A DNA stretch of 64,000 nt from Ectorhizobium quercum (GCF_026552795.1 NZ_JANFPI010000003.1:434001-498000); one strand, 5' to 3'; positions 29,156 through 38,957 are shown, counted from the first letter of the stretch. Notes: generated by a model from the letters alone, not told the origin. Numbers and translations: made by a program.

Positions 29156-29302
29156 GGGGAATGTCCGCGTTTCCGGCGGCTGGTCCGGAACGGGTGGCTG
29201 CATGGTTAAAAACTTTTGACTGCCCGCAGGCGCTTTAACGGCGTGGTAACACTAACGCGCTTTAATCATCGGCACATGAATTGCGTCAGTGCGGGTTGAG
29301 TC

Positions 29303-30895
29303 ATGCGTAAGAAATCAGTGCCGAATATCGCCAAGTCTGTCGTCCGTTTCGCGGGCGCTGCGCTTCTGGCCAGCGCGGCTACCGGCTGTAGCTCCGACGT
29401 TTCCCGCTTTGCCGGGGGCGGGCTCTTCTCGAAGACGGATAATCTCACGACCGCTTCCATTCCCGCACGCGGGCAGGAGATCAACGGTTCCGTTCCCGTC
29501 CCGAGGGCGGATGTCGCCAATGGCGGCTATGCCGGCGGCGGTTATGCGGCTGCCGGGCCGGCTGCGCCGACCTATCCGGTCGAGAGCGCTCCCGTCTATA
29601 ACAACGGCGTGGCTTCGTCTTCCGCCCGCTCTGCCTCGCGCCCCGTGGCCGTCGAGCGCGCTTCGCTCGAACCGCCGGCCGATCCGGCGACGCGAAGCCA
29701 GACGATGGCCCAGCCGCTTCCGCCGCAAGTCCCGGCTGCGGCCGATCCGATGCCCACGGGCACGGTCCGCCAGCGCCTGTCGAACGGCTGGTCGACCGAG
29801 AACGCGCCGTCCGTGACGCTGCGCCAGGGAGAGAGCATCGCCGCGCTGTCGAACCGGTACGGCGTGCCCGAGAAGGAAATCCTGGCGGCGAACGGCCTTT
29901 CGTCCGGCTCCGCCGCACGTCCGGGCCAGACGATCCTGATCCCGACCTTCAGCACCAATGTCAACGCCGCGCGCGCCGCTGCCAGCACCGGCGATCTGCC
30001 GGTGAACGACAACCGGCCGCAGCTTCCCGATCAGCCCGGCCAGAAGGCGGCGGTCATTCCGAACGCCCCTCAGCTGCGCGACAAGTCCCAGGCGACGACC
30101 ACCGCCGCCACCTCCAAGGCGACGCCCGGCGCCGGCAAGCCGCAGGGCGATGCCTATGTGGTGAAGCAGGGCGATACGCTGACGAAGATCGCCCGCGCCA
30201 CCAATACTTCGGTCGCTGACCTCAAGGCCGCCAATGGCATCACCGACGGACATATCCGTATCGGCCAGGCACTCAAGCTGCCGTCCGGTGCGAATGCGCA
30301 AGCCGCCGCCGACAATGTCAGGACGGCATCGGTGCCGCAGGCTGCGACCGCAGCCGGGGCAGCGCCTGCCGACACCAGGTCGCAACAGGCTGCCGCCAGG
30401 CCGCAGCCGGCGGAAACCGCCAGCACGCCGTCTCCCTACAAGCCGCCGGTCGCCACGCAAAGCGTCGAGGATGTCGAGAAGAAGTCGGAAGTGACGGCAG
30501 CGGCCCCGGCAGGCACCGGTATCGAACGGTATCGCTGGCCGGTGAACGGCGCGGTCGTGACGCGCTTCGGCGACAATGTGGCGGGCAAGCGCTCGGACGG
30601 CATCGCCATCTCCGTTCCGGAGGGCACGCCGGTCAAGGCGGCCGAGAACGGCGTCGTGATCTATGCCGGCAACGGCCTGAAGGAACTGGGCAATACCGTT
30701 CTGATCCGCCACGACGACGGCAAGGTCACGGTCTACGGCAATGCGTCCACGCTCAACGTGCAGCGCGGCCAGAAAGTGCAGCGCGGCCAGACGATCGCCG
30801 CGTCCGGCATGAGCGGCAACGCGACCCGTCCCCAGCTTCATTTCGAAGTGCGCAAGGATGCATCCCCGGTCAATCCCTCGACCTTCCTCGAATAG
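29303..30895 (+). CDS. NlpD/DipM-like LysM-LytM lipoprotein (degenerate peptidase)
   Basis: A 530-residue envelope protein. The signal ends in a lipobox (ASAATGC, Cys at about residue 29). LysM repeats lie at ~170-216 and ~284-329 (AYVVKQGDTLTKIARATNTS), and an M23/LytM domain at ~410-530. The zinc ligands of active M23 enzymes are not all present: the first metal site reads GKRSDGIAIS instead of a His-containing block, and the HxH motif is QLHFEV. It is therefore more likely an activator of amidases at the septum, as NlpD and EnvC are, than a hydrolase. Surrounded by surE-pcm, as in the classical surE-pcm-nlpD cluster. Confidence 0.88.
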   Translation: MRKKSVPNIAKSVVRFAGAALLASAATGCSSDVSRFAGGGLFSKTDNLTTASIPARGQEINGSVPVPRADVANGGYAGGGYAAAGPAAPTYPVESAPVYNNGVASSSARSASRPVAVERASLEPPADPATRSQTMAQPLPPQVPAAADPMPTGTVRQRLSNGWSTENAPSVTLRQGESIAALSNRYGVPEKEILAANGLSSGSAARPGQTILIPTFSTNVNAARAAASTGDLPVNDNRPQLPDQPGQKAAVIPNAPQLRDKSQATTTAATSKATPGAGKPQGDAYVVKQGDTLTKIARATNTSVADLKAANGITDGHIRIGQALKLPSGANAQAAADNVRTASVPQAATAAGAAPADTRSQQAAARPQPAETASTPSPYKPPVATQSVEDVEKKSEVTAAAPAGTGIERYRWPVNGAVVTRFGDNVAGKRSDGIAISVPEGTPVKAAENGVVIYAGNGLKELGNTVLIRHDDGKVTVYGNASTLNVQRGQKVQRGQTIAASGMSGNATRPQLHFEVRKDASPVNPSTFLE

Positions 30896-30931
30896 AAGAA
30901 TTTCCCGACCTTGTAGCGCGTATCGGGAGAA

Positions 30932-30962
30932 GGAAAGCCCGGCTTCGGCCGGGCTTTCCTGT
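30932..30962 (+). terminator. Terminator of the NlpD-like gene
   Basis: A perfect 12-bp stem GGAAAGCCCGGC / GCCGGGCTTTCC closed by a TTCG tetraloop (30932-30959). It is near symmetrical and may also serve the convergent DUF815 gene. Confidence 0.85.
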
Positions 30963-30978
30963 ATCTGGCGGATGGCGA

Positions 30979-31848
30979 TCAGGACGAGAGCGTCTTCTTT
31001 TCCCGACCGGCGGCGTCCTGAATGAATTGCCATGCGACGCGGCCCGAGCGGCCGCCGCGCGTCGTCGCCCATTCCAGCGCCTGCGCGTGGAGTGTCTCGC
31101 GCTCCGTCTCCAGACCGAAATAGGCGGCGTAGGAATCGATCATCAGCAGATAATCCTCCTGGCTGCACTTGTGGAAACCGAGCCACAGGCCGAAACGGTC
31201 CGAAAGAGAGACCTTTTCCTCGACCGCCTCGGAGGGATTGATGGCGGTCGATTGCTCGTTTTCCATCATGTGGCGCGGCAGCAGATGACGGCGGTTGGAC
31301 GTCGCATAGAACACGACGTTTTCCGGACGCCCCTCGATGCCGCCGTCGAGCGCCGCCTTCAGAGACTTGTAGGAGGTGTCGTCATGGTCGAAGGAAAGGT
31401 CGTCGCAGAACAGGATGATGCGGGCGGGTGCGGCACGCAGGACCGGCAGGAGGTCGGGAAGCGTGTCGATGTCCTCACGGTGGACTTCGACCAGTTTCAG
31501 CACCGAGCCCGTCTGCGCGCGGACGTCCTCGTGGACGGCCTTGACGAGCGAGGATTTTCCCATGCCCCGCGCGCCCCAGAGCAGCACGTTGTTGGCGGCG
31601 AATCCCTCGGCGAATCGAAGCGTGTTCTCGTGCAGGATGTCCCGCACGTGGTCTACGCCGCGAATGAGTGCGAGGGCGATGCGGTTCGGGCGGGCGACGG
31701 GCGTCAGTTCCAGCCGCGCTGGCGACCAGACGAAACAGTCGGCGGATGTCCAGTCCGTTTCCACCGGCTTCGGCCCCGATAATCTTTCGACGGCTTCGGC
31801 CAGCCGGCGGACCTCCTCCAGCAGGGCGTTGAGCTTCTTGGACCCCAT
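30979..31848 (-). CDS. DUF815-family AAA-like ATPase
   Basis: A 289-residue cytoplasmic ATPase. The P-loop is LLWGARGMGKSSLVKAVH, the Walker B region is ARIILFCDDLSFD, and sensor-like YATSNRRHLLPR follows. These match the DUF815 family, relatives of DnaA/AAA proteins with no settled function. The frame opens at 31983, but the ATG at 31848 (MGSKKLN) with GGGAGAAATACC upstream is preferred. It stands alone, divergent from yajC. Confidence 0.88.
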   Translation of the reverse strand: MGSKKLNALLEEVRRLAEAVERLSGPKPVETDWTSADCFVWSPARLELTPVARPNRIALALIRGVDHVRDILHENTLRFAEGFAANNVLLWGARGMGKSSLVKAVHEDVRAQTGSVLKLVEVHREDIDTLPDLLPVLRAAPARIILFCDDLSFDHDDTSYKSLKAALDGGIEGRPENVVFYATSNRRHLLPRHMMENEQSTAINPSEAVEEKVSLSDRFGLWLGFHKCSQEDYLLMIDSYAAYFGLETERETLHAQALEWATTRGGRSGRVAWQFIQDAAGREKKTLSS

Positions 31849-32112
31849 CGGTATTTCTCCCTTTTCGTCACGCATTCCGGCCCTTGTGATGGCGGGCAGG
31901 GGCGCTTGGGTCAAGGTCGGTGCGGCATCGATCCGTTCGCATCGCCCGTTTCGGCTTCCGGTTCGCGGATTTTGCTCACACAATTATGTAATAACCCGCG
32001 GAAATGCCGGGATTCCGGGCACTTGCTGTTGCAATCACCCCCCTCGCCATTATATTCCGGCGGCTTGAAACCGGGCGGTTCCTTATAAGCACGGTAATCC
32101 GAGGAGTTTTTG

Positions 32113-32466
32113 ATGTTCATTACTGAGGCATTCGCACAGGACGCGGCGGGCGGTTCTTCCGCAATGGGCTCCGGCCTTGAAATGCTCCTGTTGTTCGCAC
32201 CGCTGATGGTGGTGTGGTATTTTCTTCTTATCCGTCCGCAGCGCCAGCAGATGAAGAAGCGCACGGAAACGCTTTCCAACATCCGCCGCGGTGACCAGGT
32301 CGTTCTGGGCAGCGGCGTTGTCGGCAAGGTGACGAAGGTGATCGACGACAAGGAACTGGAAGTTGAAATCGCCGAGGGTGTGCGTGTCCGTGCCGTGCGC
32401 AATTTCGTCGCCGAAGTGCGCGTGAAGGGGGAGCCGGTCAATACCGAAGCGCCTGTGAAGTCCTGA
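32113..32466 (+). CDS. yajC: Preprotein translocase subunit YajC
   Basis: A 117-residue membrane protein with one N-terminal helix (GLEMLLLFAPLMVVWYFLLI), the RPQRQQMKKR boundary and the soluble domain LSNIRRGDQVVLGSGVVGKV. It works with SecDF at the Sec channel. The ATG at 32113 follows CCGAGGAG; a TTG three bases upstream is the only other option. secDF begins 130 bp downstream. Confidence 0.94.
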   Translation: MFITEAFAQDAAGGSSAMGSGLEMLLLFAPLMVVWYFLLIRPQRQQMKKRTETLSNIRRGDQVVLGSGVVGKVTKVIDDKELEVEIAEGVRVRAVRNFVAEVRVKGEPVNTEAPVKS

Positions 32467-32596
32467 ATCTGCGGGAAGCTGCGGCTTCCCGTTCGCACGA
32501 GAGTGATCGGCCCGGCGGGCATGCACAAGCGTGGCTGGCGGGTAGTGTCAATGCCGTCCCGTGTCGTCGGGGCCGAACCCGAATGTCGAGAGCTTC

Positions 32597-35155
32597 ATGC
32601 TGTATTTTTCCCGCTGGAAGACCTTTCTGATCTGGTTTGCCGTTGCGGTTGCCGCGTTTATCGCCGCTCCCAACCTTTTCAGCGACGAACAGCTGGAAGC
32701 CTTGCCCTCGTGGGTGCCGCACAAGAAGGTGACGCTCGGCCTCGACCTTCAGGGCGGTTCGCACATCATGCTCAAGATCGAGCGCGGCGATATCGTCAGG
32801 GAACGGCTAGAGACGGTGGTCGGCGATGTCCGCACGACGCTGCGCGACGCCAATGTCCGCTATAGCGGCCTTTCCGGCTCCGGCCAGACCGTGCAGGTCC
32901 GCATCACCGATCCGGCACAGCTTCAGGCGGCGCGCGCCGCGTTGCAGCCGCTGACGGAGCCGGTCAGCGGCGGCGCGCTCATGGCCGGTTCCGTGACGGA
33001 ACTGACGCTGAGCGACGACGGCAGCAGCGTCATTCGTCTGGTGCTGACGGACCAGGGCATCGACTATCGCATGTCGTCGGCCGTCGGCCAGTCCATCGAG
33101 GTGGTGCGCCGCCGCGTCGACGAACTCGGCACGACCGAACCGCTGATCCAGCGGCAGGGCACGGACCGCATCATCGTTCAGGTTCCCGGTCTTCAGGACC
33201 CGGAGCGGCTGAAATCCCTCCTGAACCAGACCGCCAAGCTGACGTTCCGCATGGTGGACGTGAGCATGTCGGCGACGGATGCGATCAACTCGCGTCCTCC
33301 GGCGACCTCGGAAGTGCTCTATTCGACCGACGACCCCGCCATCCCCTATCTGATCGAGCGGCGCGTTCTGGTTTCGGGCGAAAACCTCGTCGATGCGCAG
33401 GCGAGCTTCAACCAGCAGAACAACGAACCGGTCGTGACCTTCCGCTTCGATTCGCGCGGCGCCCAGCGTTTCGCGCAGGCCACGCAGCAGAATGTCGGGC
33501 GGCCCTTCGCCATCATTCTCGACAACCAGGTCATTTCCGCCCCGGTGATCCGCGAACCCATCATCGGCGGTTCGGGCCAGATTTCCGGCAATTTCTCCGT
33601 TCAGGGCGCCAACGATCTCGCCGTTCTGCTTCGAGCCGGCGCCTTGCCCGCCACGCTGACGGTGGTCGAGGAACGGACCGTCGGCCCGGGCGTTGGCGCG
33701 GATTCGATCCGTGACGGGGTGATGGCGAGCATTATCGGCGCCGTCGGCGTCGTGGCCTTCATGCTGATCTTCTACGGAAGCTTCGGCATCATGGCCAACA
33801 TAGCGCTTGCCGCCAACGTGATCATGATCCTGGCCGTCCTGACGCTGATCGGGTCGACGCTGACCCTTCCCGGCATCGCGGGCATCGTCCTGACGATGGG
33901 CATGGCCGTCGATTCCAACGTGCTCGTCTACGAACGAATCCGCGAGGAGGTGAGGTCGGGCCGGCCGCTGTTGCAGGCCATCGATTCCGGCTTCTCGCGC
34001 GCCTTCGCGACGATCATCGACGCCAACCTGACGACGCTGATCGCCGCCGTGGTCCTGTTCTATCTCGGTTCCGGCCCCGTTCGCGGCTTTGCCGTCACCC
34101 TGTCGGTCGGGGTCATCACGACGATCTTCACGGCCTTCACCATGACCCGCTGGCTGATTGCCGCGTGGGTCAGGCGATACCGCCCGAAGCACCTGCCGAA
34201 AAGCATCCGCACCGGCATCTTCGACGCCCAGAACGTTCGCTTCATGTCGATCCGGCGATATGTGTTCGCACTGGCGGCGACGCTGTGCGTGGCCGCGGTC
34301 GTTGGATTCGGCACGATCGGCCTCAATCTCGGTATCGATTTCAGGGGCGGCTCGATCATCGAGGTGCGGGCGAAGCAGGGCGAGGCCGATCTGGCCGAGA
34401 TCCGAAGCAGGCTGAGCCAGTTGAACATCGGCGAGATTCAGGCGCAGGGCTTCGGCGACAGTCAGACGGCGCTGATCCGCGTTCCGACCCAGGATGGCGG
34501 CGACAATGCCGAGCAGTCGGCGCTGTCGATGGTGCGCGGCGAACTGGCGGACCAGTATGAATTCCGTCGTGTCGAGGTTGTCGGTCCTGCCGTTTCCGGA
34601 GAGTTGACGCGAAGCGCAACCATTGGCGTCATCGCCTCGATGCTGGCCATTCTCGTCTACATCTGGGTTCGTTTCGAATGGCAGTTCGCCGTCGGCGCGA
34701 TCATCGCGACCCTGCACGATGTGATCCTCACATTAGGCCTTTTCATCTTCACCGGCATGGAGTTCAACCTCACCAGCATCGCGGCGATCCTGACGGTGGT
34801 GGGCTATTCGCTGAACGACACGATCGTGGTCTACGACCGCGTGCGCGAGAATTTACGACGTTACAAGAAGATGCCGCTTCCGGTGCTGATCGACGCCTCG
34901 ATCAACCAGACCATGTCACGCACGGTGCTGACGGGCCTGACGACGCTGCTGGCCTTGTGCGCCCTGTATTTCTTCGGCGGAGAGGTCATCGCCTCCTTTA
35001 CGCTGGCCATGCTGTTCGGTGTTCTGGTCGGCGTGTTCTCGTCGATCTACATTGCCGGTCCCCTGCTGATCTCGTTCCGCCTGCGTCCGGATATCTTCGA
35101 CAAGGAAGAGGAAAAGAGCGAAAAGGAAGGCGTGGCTTCCAAGGCCAGCGCCTGA
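32597..35155 (+). CDS. secDF: Protein translocase SecD-SecF fusion
   Basis: An 852-residue polytopic membrane protein with the SecD half first (motif GLDLQGGSHIMLKI at ~44; periplasmic P1 domain; GMAVDSNVLVYERIREE), then SecF (GIDFRGGSIIEVR; VGYSLNDTIVVYDRVREN). Twelve membrane segments are expected. It uses proton motive force to pull exported proteins off SecYEG. Fusion of the two subunits is common in rhizobia. It is followed within 15 bp by an Mth938-domain gene and then a squalene/phytoene-synthase-like gene, a conserved alphaproteobacterial order. Confidence 0.96.
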   Translation: MLYFSRWKTFLIWFAVAVAAFIAAPNLFSDEQLEALPSWVPHKKVTLGLDLQGGSHIMLKIERGDIVRERLETVVGDVRTTLRDANVRYSGLSGSGQTVQVRITDPAQLQAARAALQPLTEPVSGGALMAGSVTELTLSDDGSSVIRLVLTDQGIDYRMSSAVGQSIEVVRRRVDELGTTEPLIQRQGTDRIIVQVPGLQDPERLKSLLNQTAKLTFRMVDVSMSATDAINSRPPATSEVLYSTDDPAIPYLIERRVLVSGENLVDAQASFNQQNNEPVVTFRFDSRGAQRFAQATQQNVGRPFAIILDNQVISAPVIREPIIGGSGQISGNFSVQGANDLAVLLRAGALPATLTVVEERTVGPGVGADSIRDGVMASIIGAVGVVAFMLIFYGSFGIMANIALAANVIMILAVLTLIGSTLTLPGIAGIVLTMGMAVDSNVLVYERIREEVRSGRPLLQAIDSGFSRAFATIIDANLTTLIAAVVLFYLGSGPVRGFAVTLSVGVITTIFTAFTMTRWLIAAWVRRYRPKHLPKSIRTGIFDAQNVRFMSIRRYVFALAATLCVAAVVGFGTIGLNLGIDFRGGSIIEVRAKQGEADLAEIRSRLSQLNIGEIQAQGFGDSQTALIRVPTQDGGDNAEQSALSMVRGELADQYEFRRVEVVGPAVSGELTRSATIGVIASMLAILVYIWVRFEWQFAVGAIIATLHDVILTLGLFIFTGMEFNLTSIAAILTVVGYSLNDTIVVYDRVRENLRRYKKMPLPVLIDASINQTMSRTVLTGLTTLLALCALYFFGGEVIASFTLAMLFGVLVGVFSSIYIAGPLLISFRLRPDIFDKEEEKSEKEGVASKASA

Positions 35156-35170
35156 CGGGAGGCCCAGAGG

Positions 35171-35548
35171 ATGGAACTTCGCAAGGCTCATTTTCCGGGA
35201 AGTTCGCCCATCGATGCCTATGGCAATGGCGGCTTCCGCTTCGCGGACATGTCGCATCGCGGCTCGCTTCTGTGTCTGCCCTCCGGCATCCACGGCTGGG
35301 AAGCGACCGAGGAAAGCGCACTGACGCTCGATCTTTTCGCCAGGGTTCTGGCCGAGAAGGAGGGCAGCATCGAGGTTCTCCTGATCGGCACCGGCAGGGA
35401 GATGCGGTTCATTCCGCCGGACCTGCGGGCCGGCCTGCGCGAACGCGGTATCGTCTGCGATCCCATGAACACCGGGGCGGCGGTCCGCACCTACAATATC
35501 CTGCTGGCGGAATCCCGTGCCGTTGCGGCTGCGCTGATTGCCGTCTGA
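35171..35548 (+). CDS. Mth938-domain protein (NDUFAF3 homologue)
   Basis: A 125-residue soluble protein of the Mth938/DUF498 fold: IDAYGNGGFRFADMSHRGSL, then LLIGTGREMRFIPPDL and the MNTGAAVRTYNILLAESR end that marks the family. The mitochondrial relative NDUFAF3 is an assembly factor of respiratory complex I, and published work on that gene noted bacterial homologues next to secD/secF/yajC. The bacterial role is not established. It starts 15 bp after secDF and ends 21 bp before the next gene. Confidence 0.88.
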   Translation: MELRKAHFPGSSPIDAYGNGGFRFADMSHRGSLLCLPSGIHGWEATEESALTLDLFARVLAEKEGSIEVLLIGTGREMRFIPPDLRAGLRERGIVCDPMNTGAAVRTYNILLAESRAVAAALIAV

Positions 35549-35569
35549 TTGTTTTCCGGAGAGCGAGCG

Positions 35570-36433
35570 ATGAGCGACGCCAGTGCCGAAACGCCCTCGG
35601 TCGGCCAGATCTGCCTCGATACGCTTCGCGAGACGGATCGCGACCGCTATCTCGCCTGCCTGCTCTCTCCCGAGGACAAGCGCGCCGACCTTGCCGCGCT
35701 TTATACCTTCAATGCCGAACTCGCGCGCGTCCGCGACCTCGTGCATGAGCCTCTGCCGGGTGAGGTGCGCATGCAGTGGTGGCGCGACCTCATCGAGGGC
35801 AATCCGCACGGATCGAGCGAGGCGAACCCGCTTGCGGCAGGCCTTCTGGGCGCGGTCGCGCGACATCGTCTGCCGGTCGCGCCGCTGACGGAGATGATCG
35901 AGACGCGCATTTTCGATCTCTACGACGATCCGGTCGCCAATCGCGTCGAGCTGGAAGCCTATGCCGGGCATACGGCTTCGACCCTGATCCAGCTGGCCAG
36001 CCTGATTCTCGATCCCGAGACGGCGAAGGCAACGGCCGAGGCGGCCGGACATGCCGGCGTCGCGCAGACCGTCGCCGGGCTTATCCTGCTGATGCCGCAG
36101 CATCGCCGGCGGGGCCAGCTCTACCTGCCGCTGGACATCCTCACCGCCACCGGCCTCGACCGCGACCAGTTTCTGGAGGGCAAGGACCTGCCGCGTATTT
36201 CGGCGGCCATCGAGGCGTTCGCCGGGCTGGGGCGGGAGCATCTGGCGAAGGCGCGCGCCGCGGGCGCCATTCAGCCATCCGTCTTCCCGGCCTTCCTGCC
36301 GGTGTCACTTGCCGCCCCGGTTCTGGACCGGGCAATGAAGGCGGGCGCCGGCCTTTTCGAAAAAACGCTGCAACCGCCGCAATGGCGCCGGCAGATGCGC
36401 ATGGCGCTTGCCGCTTTCACGCGCCGGTTCTGA
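35570..36433 (+). CDS. Squalene/phytoene synthase-family protein (NDUFAF6-like)
   Basis: A 287-residue protein of the trans-prenyl-head-to-head synthase fold. The first Asp-rich motif of true synthases (DxxxD) is degenerate: FNAELARVRDLVHEP stands where phytoene synthases have a DDVVD-like block, and no clear second motif follows. This fits the NDUFAF6-like clade, which in mitochondria helps complex I assembly, rather than carotenoid or squalene making. GGAGAGCGAGCG precedes the ATG at 35570. Its position directly after the NDUFAF3 homologue strengthens that reading. No carotenoid genes are nearby. Confidence 0.8.
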   Translation: MSDASAETPSVGQICLDTLRETDRDRYLACLLSPEDKRADLAALYTFNAELARVRDLVHEPLPGEVRMQWWRDLIEGNPHGSSEANPLAAGLLGAVARHRLPVAPLTEMIETRIFDLYDDPVANRVELEAYAGHTASTLIQLASLILDPETAKATAEAAGHAGVAQTVAGLILLMPQHRRRGQLYLPLDILTATGLDRDQFLEGKDLPRISAAIEAFAGLGREHLAKARAAGAIQPSVFPAFLPVSLAAPVLDRAMKAGAGLFEKTLQPPQWRRQMRMALAAFTRRF

Positions 36434-36528
36434 GCGTCGCGCGATGTTCGCGCAAGCCTCGCCTGATAAGGGGAACGAATGTGCGCCCCTCAGGGTTGTG
36501 CATGACGGCAACGGCTGGAGGGAAGATC

Positions 36529-36987
36529 ATGGATATCTTGAGCTGGTCTATCATCGGGGTTCTCCTCATTCTTCTGGCTTTCTATTCGAGCCGTCTGGCG
36601 CACAACGATGACGAGGGCAAGAACGATATTGGCCTCGCCCTTCTCGATTTCGGCCGCGCCTTTCCGAACGAGGCGATTCGCAGCCTTCATTTCACCAACG
36701 AGGGAGCCGCCGTCTTCGTGCGCCTGTTCGACAACAGGGCCGGTTTCATGCGCAAGGTGAGGGGTGGACACTATGCCTGCCGACTGATCGCGCCGGGGGC
36801 GGTGCGCGTGCAGCCGCTGGAAAACGGGCGCGGCTTCGCCGTCGATTTCACCGACGATCCGCCCTATAGCGGCACATTCGAATTCGCATCGGCCCCCGAG
36901 GCGGCCGAGGTGTCTCTCTGGCTTCTGGAAAACTACGTGCATCCGGAAGACCGGGAGGAACCCGCCCCGTCCGCGGAGCGGGCATAA
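36529..36987 (+). CDS. Membrane-anchored protein of unknown function
   Basis: A 152-residue protein with one N-terminal membrane helix (ILSWSIIGVLLILLAFYSS) and a soluble domain with alternating strands (GAAVFVRLFDNRAGFMRKVR, ending VSLWLLENYVHPEDREE). I know similar short proteins in rhizobia but no function. GGAGGGAAGATC sits right before the ATG at 36529; the upstream ATG at 36502 is weaker. It follows the prenyl-synthase-like gene by 95 bp and is convergent with trmFO (12 bp). Confidence 0.75.
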   Translation: MDILSWSIIGVLLILLAFYSSRLAHNDDEGKNDIGLALLDFGRAFPNEAIRSLHFTNEGAAVFVRLFDNRAGFMRKVRGGHYACRLIAPGAVRVQPLENGRGFAVDFTDDPPYSGTFEFASAPEAAEVSLWLLENYVHPEDREEPAPSAERA

Positions 36988-36999
36988 GCCCGCCGGCCG

Positions 37000-38412
37000 C
37001 TACGTGCGGCCGAGCCAAGCGGCGCAATCGGTCAAGGCGCGCTCCGCGATCAGCCGGCGCTTGGCCTGCGCCTTTTCCTTGCCGCGAAAGCGCTTCACAC
37101 CCTCCGGCTTGACGATGGCGCCCGGCTCCAGTTCGGGAAACAGGCCGAAATTGATGTTCATCGGCTGGAAGGAACGCTTGCCCGGCTCCTCGTCGCTGAC
37201 GAGGTGGCCGCCGGTGATATGGCCGAGCAGCGAGCCGAGCGCCGTGGTGGCCGGCGGAAGCAGGACGGCTTCGCCCTTCCGTTCGGCGGCTGCGAATCGT
37301 CCGGCCAGAAGGCCGATGGACGCGCTTTCGACATAGCCTTCGCAGCCGGTGATCTGCCCGGCGAAACGCAGGCCGGGGCGCGATTTCAGGGTGAGCGACC
37401 GGTCAAGCAGCAGCGGCGACTGGATATAGGTGTTGCGGTGGAGGCCGCCGAGGCGGGCGAACTCGGCGTTCTGAAGACCGGGAATCATCCGGAAGATTTC
37501 GGCCTGTGCCCCGTACTTCAGCTTCGTCTGGAAGCCGACCATATTGTAAAGCGTGCCGAGGGCATTGTCCTGCCGAAGCTGTACGACCGCATAGGGCTTG
37601 ACCGCCGGGTTGTGGGCGTTCGTCAGCCCCATCGGCTTCATCGGCCCGTGGCGCAGGGTTTCGCGGCCTCTGGCCGCCATGATCTCGATCGGCAGGCAGC
37701 CGTCGAAATAGGGCGTGCCTTCCCATTCATGAAAACCGACCGTATCGCCGGCGATCAGCGCGTCGATGAAAGCGTTGTACTGCGCCTCGTCCAGCGGACA
37801 GTTGATGTAGTCCTTGCCGGTTCCGCCCGGCCCCACCTTGTCGTAGCGCGACTGGTACCAGCAAATATCCATGTCGATGCTGTCGCGATGGACGATCGGC
37901 GCTATGGCGTCGAAGAAGGCCAGCGAATCCTCGCCCGTCTCGTTCTGGATGGCTGCGGCGAGATCCGGCGAGGTCAGCGGCCCGGTGGCGACGATGGCGA
38001 GATCCCAGTCCCGGGGAGGAAGCGCGGAGACTTCCTCGCGAACCACCGTGATCAGCGGGTGATCGTGGATCGCCTGCGTGACGGCGTTCGAGAAGCCTTC
38101 GCGGTCGACGGCGAGCGCGCCGCCCGCCGGCACCTGGCTCCTGTCGGCGCACGCCATGATCAGCGAGCCGGCCAGCCGCATTTCGGCATGAATGACGCCG
38201 ACCGCATTCGAGGTGGCATCGTCGGAGCGAAACGAGTTGGAACAGACCAGTTCCGCCAGCCCATCGGTGCGGTGCGCCTCGGTCGGGCGCACGCCGCGCA
38301 TTTCGTGAAGAATAACGGGCACATCCGCGCTGGCGATCTGCCACGCGGCCTCGCTGCCGGCCAGGCCGCCGCCGATAATGTGGATGGGGGAATAGGAGCT
38401 TGCGTTCGTCAT
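37000..38412 (-). CDS. trmFO: Methylenetetrahydrofolate-tRNA-(uracil-5-)-methyltransferase TrmFO
   Basis: A 470-residue flavoenzyme that makes ribothymidine at position 54 of tRNA, using methylenetetrahydrofolate. The FAD loop [18 protein letters not shown] opens the protein; [24 protein letters not shown] and [20 protein letters not shown] are family blocks. The gene was formerly called gid. The start at 38412 (MTNASSYS) follows GGAACCGGGC; the frame is open to 38463. Last gene before a minus-strand terminator and two DUF1127 genes. Confidence 0.95.
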   Translation of the reverse strand: MTNASSYSPIHIIGGGLAGSEAAWQIASADVPVILHEMRGVRPTEAHRTDGLAELVCSNSFRSDDATSNAVGVIHAEMRLAGSLIMACADRSQVPAGGALAVDREGFSNAVTQAIHDHPLITVVREEVSALPPRDWDLAIVATGPLTSPDLAAAIQNETGEDSLAFFDAIAPIVHRDSIDMDICWYQSRYDKVGPGGTGKDYINCPLDEAQYNAFIDALIAGDTVGFHEWEGTPYFDGCLPIEIMAARGRETLRHGPMKPMGLTNAHNPAVKPYAVVQLRQDNALGTLYNMVGFQTKLKYGAQAEIFRMIPGLQNAEFARLGGLHRNTYIQSPLLLDRSLTLKSRPGLRFAGQITGCEGYVESASIGLLAGRFAAAERKGEAVLLPPATTALGSLLGHITGGHLVSDEEPGKRSFQPMNINFGLFPELEPGAIVKPEGVKRFRGKEKAQAKRRLIAERALTDCAAWLGRT

Positions 38413-38485
38413 GCCCGGTTCCATATCGCAAAGCGCGGCGAATGGAAACCGGCAGACCGGCATCGGCCGCAGGCGAAAACAGCGG

Positions 38486-38516
38486 AAGGCCGCGCACCCG
38501 TCAGGATGCGCGGCCT
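38486..38516 (-). terminator. Hairpin terminator after DUF1127 gene 1
   Basis: A perfect 11-bp stem AAGGCCGCGCA / TGCGCGGCCTT (38486-38496, 38506-38516). The T tract on the minus side is short, so termination may be partial, with readthrough into trmFO possible. Confidence 0.6.
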
Positions 38517-38554
38517 TCGATCATCATCGCCGCTTTTCGTCGCGCGAAGAGCGA

Positions 38555-38698
38555 TTAGCGGTATACGCGGGCCGCGATGTCGCGGATGTCGTAGCGGGTC
38601 AGGCCGATATCGTTAAGGGCCTGATTGGACAGACCGCCGAGTTCGTTCATCGTGCGGCGATAGGCAAGCCACTTCTTGGCGATATGGATCGGGTTCAT
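38555..38698 (-). CDS. DUF1127 small protein 1
   Basis: A 47-residue basic protein: MNPIHIAKKWLAYRRTMNEL, then LSNQALNDIGLTRYDI, the arginine-rich DUF1127 pattern (YjiS-like). In Agrobacterium small DUF1127 proteins influence phosphate and carbon handling and RNA turnover; the exact role here is unknown. GAGGAAACACCC precedes the ATG. The translation is clean and it has its own hairpin terminator. It is one of two paralogues 300 bp apart. Confidence 0.88.
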   Translation of the reverse strand: MNPIHIAKKWLAYRRTMNELGGLSNQALNDIGLTRYDIRDIAARVYR

Positions 38699-38926
38699 GG
38701 GTGTTTCCTCGCAGTCTCTTTTTGAATTCTGTTCAGCCGGTTATTCGTAACCGGTGGTTGACCCGTATATAGGCCAGAGAGACGAGGACTTGGAGTGCAA
38801 ATTATAGGCCACTGCCATGCATTTGTGCAGTGAATAGCCCATATTGTAGCCTTTGATGAAAATATATGCGGAAAAATCGGCGTGTCTTAATGTGTATGGC
38901 GAAAATATAACCACATCACCTATACA

Positions 38927-38957
38927 CGAAAAAGCGCGGCTGAGAAGCCGCGCTTTT
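38927..38957 (-). terminator. Terminator after DUF1127 gene 2
   Basis: A 13-bp stem, AAAAAGCGCGGCT (38929-38941) against the AGCCGCGCTTTTT arm, closed by GAGA. A and T tracts on both sides make it able to stop transcription from either direction. Confidence 0.85.
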
